A DNA stretch of 64,000 nucleotides from Pseudomonas oryzihabitans. GTDB lineage: Bacteria > Pseudomonadota > Gammaproteobacteria > Pseudomonadales > Pseudomonadaceae. Of the stretch, positions 62,793-64,000 are shown one piece after another. The notes beneath the pieces were generated by a model. The model had not been told where the DNA came from, ran no database searches, and saw nothing but the letters and a program-made list of their open reading frames with translations. The stretch lies in contig NZ_CP013987.1 of assembly GCF_001518815.1 (NCBI RefSeq), positions 661,001 to 725,000 on the forward strand, written 5' to 3'. The position numbers and the translations under genes were made by a program. Numbering within the stretch: position 1 is the first letter of the stretch; the number at the start of each line of letters is the position of its first letter.

Positions 62793-63787
62793 TGCGCATT
62801 CTCCTGTAGCTGACGCTGGGCCGTCTGCCCGCTCATGGTCATCGACAGCACCGCCATGCGGACCGCGATGCCGTAGGTGACCTGATTCAGGATGACCGAC
62901 TGCTCGCCATCGGCGACCGCCGATTCGATCTCCACGCCGCGATTGATCGGCCCCGGGTGCATGACGATGGCGTCGGGTTTGGCACGGGCCAGGCGCTGGC
63001 GGGTCAGGCCGAACAGCCGGTAGTACTCGCCCTCGCTGGGCAAGAGGCCGCCCTGCATGCGTTCGCGCTGCAGGCGCAGCATGATCACCACGTCCACCCC
63101 TTCCAGGCCCTCGGCCAGATCGGTGCAGGTGCGTACGCCATAGAGGTCTTCCAGGCCGACCGGCAGCAGGGTGCGCGGCGCGACCACGCGGATGTCGCGG
63201 CAGCCCAGGGTACGCAGCGCCAGCATGTCGGAGCGGGCCACCCGCGAGTGCAGGATGTCGCCGACGATGGCTACCGACAGGTTGGCGAAGTCGCCCTTGT
63301 GCCGGCGGATGGTCAGCATGTCGAGCATGCCCTGGGTGGGGTGGGCATGGCGGCCGTCGCCGCCGTTGATGATGGCGACATCGGGGCAGACGTGTTCGGC
63401 GATGAAGTGGGCCGCGCCGGAATCGGCATGGCGCACCACGAACATGTCGGCGGCCATGGCCTCCAGGTTGCGCAGGGTGTCGAACAGCGTCTCACCCTTG
63501 CTGGTTGAGGAGGTGGAAACATTGAGGGTGATGACGTCCGCCGACAGCCGCTTGGCCGCCAGCTCGAAGGTGGTACGGGTGCGGGTCGAGTTCTCGAAGA
63601 AGACGTTGCACACCGTCTTGCCGCGCAGCAGCGGCACCTTCTTCACCGCCCGGGCGCCGACTTCCAGAAAGGAGTCGGCCGTATCGAGCAATTCGGTGAG
63701 GAGTTCGGCGGGCAGGTCATCGAGCGAAAGGAAATGGCGCAATTGGCCCTGGGCGTTGAGTTGCAGCGAACGCGTAGCGTCGGTCAT
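62789..63787 (-). CDS. pyrB: Aspartate carbamoyltransferase catalytic chain
   Basis: It makes carbamoyl-aspartate, the committed step of pyrimidine synthesis. The 332-residue protein has an N-terminal extension typical of pseudomonads, the carbamoyl-phosphate motif [24 protein letters not shown], and [12 protein letters not shown]. In this group it works with PyrC' rather than PyrI. It lies between pyrR and pyrC' in one operon. Confidence 0.97.
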   Translation of the reverse strand: MTDATRSLQLNAQGQLRHFLSLDDLPAELLTELLDTADSFLEVGARAVKKVPLLRGKTVCNVFFENSTRTRTTFELAAKRLSADVITLNVSTSSTSKGETLFDTLRNLEAMAADMFVVRHADSGAAHFIAEHVCPDVAIINGGDGRHAHPTQGMLDMLTIRRHKGDFANLSVAIVGDILHSRVARSDMLALRTLGCRDIRVVAPRTLLPVGLEDLYGVRTCTDLAEGLEGVDVVIMLRLQRERMQGGLLPSEGEYYRLFGLTRQRLARAKPDAIVMHPGPINRGVEIESAVADGEQSVILNQVTYGIAVRMAVLSMTMSGQTAQRQLQENAQ

Positions 63788-63802
63788 GGCAGCGAATCCA
63801 GG

Positions 63803-64000
63803 TCAGGCGGCGGGGACGTCGCGGTATTCGAGGGCGAGCGGCGTGGGGCCGGTCAGCTTGACGCGCTGGGTGGCGGCGAGCGTCAGGGTGGCGCCCACCA
63901 CGTCGGGCTGGATCGGCAATTCGCGGGCATTGACGTCCAGCAGGCAGACCAGGGTCACACTGGCCGGGCGGCCATAGTCGAAGAGTTCGTTGAGCGCCGC
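63803..64000 (-). CDS. pyrR: Pyrimidine operon regulator PyrR, C-terminal part (cut by window end)
   Basis: The visible 66 C-terminal residues (beginning [20 protein letters not shown], ending [11 protein letters not shown]) match the end of PyrR, the uracil-phosphoribosyltransferase-fold regulator of the pyr operon in Pseudomonas. The start and the PRPP loop lie beyond position 64000. It precedes pyrB by 15 bases. Confidence 0.9.
   Translation of the reverse strand, partial: AALNELFDYGRPASVTLVCLLDVNARELPIQPDVVGATLTLAATQRVKLTGPTPLALEYRDVPAA

Overview
This is a gene-dense, high-GC stretch of housekeeping chromosome from a gammaproteobacterium, almost certainly a Pseudomonas. The evidence is the pilMNOPQ-aroK-aroB-damX block, the pyrR-pyrB-pyrC' operon with a catalytically dead dihydroorotase homologue, the metX-metW pair, thiS-thiG-trmB, and protein sequences that closely resemble remembered Pseudomonas proteins. 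The species cannot be fixed by reading alone. No rRNA, tRNA, CRISPR array, prophage or insertion sequence was seen.

Layout. 1-8151: argS (cut by the window edge), priA, rpmE, a secreted nuclease, maeB and mrcA/ponA. 8319-16667: one long co-oriented run for the type IV pilus alignment complex (pilMNOPQ), shikimate enzymes aroK and aroB, and a DamX-like SPOR protein. 16883-24191: glutamate synthase gltB-gltD and hemE. 24284-26932: a DpkA-like reductase and a 14-helix MFS transporter, sitting between hemE and rppH, where I remember different neighbours in P. aeruginosa. 27124-31693: rppH-ptsP, a decayed TSUP transporter gene, lgt and a small envelope protein. 31717-37022 (minus strand): ferredoxin, coaD, a YheT-type hydrolase, rsmD and a pair of M16 proteins. 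37225-41403: ftsY-ftsE-ftsX and rpoH. 41404-41826: a 423-base gene-free stretch with REP-like repeats. 41827-50659: mtgA, DUF423, thiS-thiG, trmB, a PAS-GGDEF-EAL protein, DUF3392, hemW-rdgB and metW-metX. 50768-57288: a dynamin-like GTPase, yggT-proC-yggS, and divergent pilT-pilU. 57285-59939: a two-gene DNA-repair-like operon. 60072-64000: an NlpC/P60 hydrolase, a double-TM2 protein and pyrC'-pyrB-pyrR (pyrR cut by the window edge).

Functional links. Type IV pili are represented twice, by the alignment/secretin genes and by the retraction ATPases pilT/pilU. Envelope building appears as mrcA, mtgA, damX, ftsEX, lgt and the NlpC/P60 protein. Nitrogen metabolism and PTS-Ntr signalling appear as gltBD and ptsP.

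The most interesting unit is at 57285-59971. A radical-SAM protein with a C-terminal helix-hairpin-helix is followed with zero spacing by a DUF4130-UdgX-type uracil-DNA-glycosylase fusion. A 20-base site with perfectly matching TACTGT/ACAGTA arms, the form of a LexA box, lies 13 bases upstream of the first start codon. This looks like a DNA-damage-inducible repair or modification module whose radical-SAM chemistry is, as far as I know, undefined. Other notable items are an rpmE terminator embedded in the signal-peptide codons of the next gene, and a TSUP gene reduced by an internal deletion whose original C-terminus can still be read in another frame.
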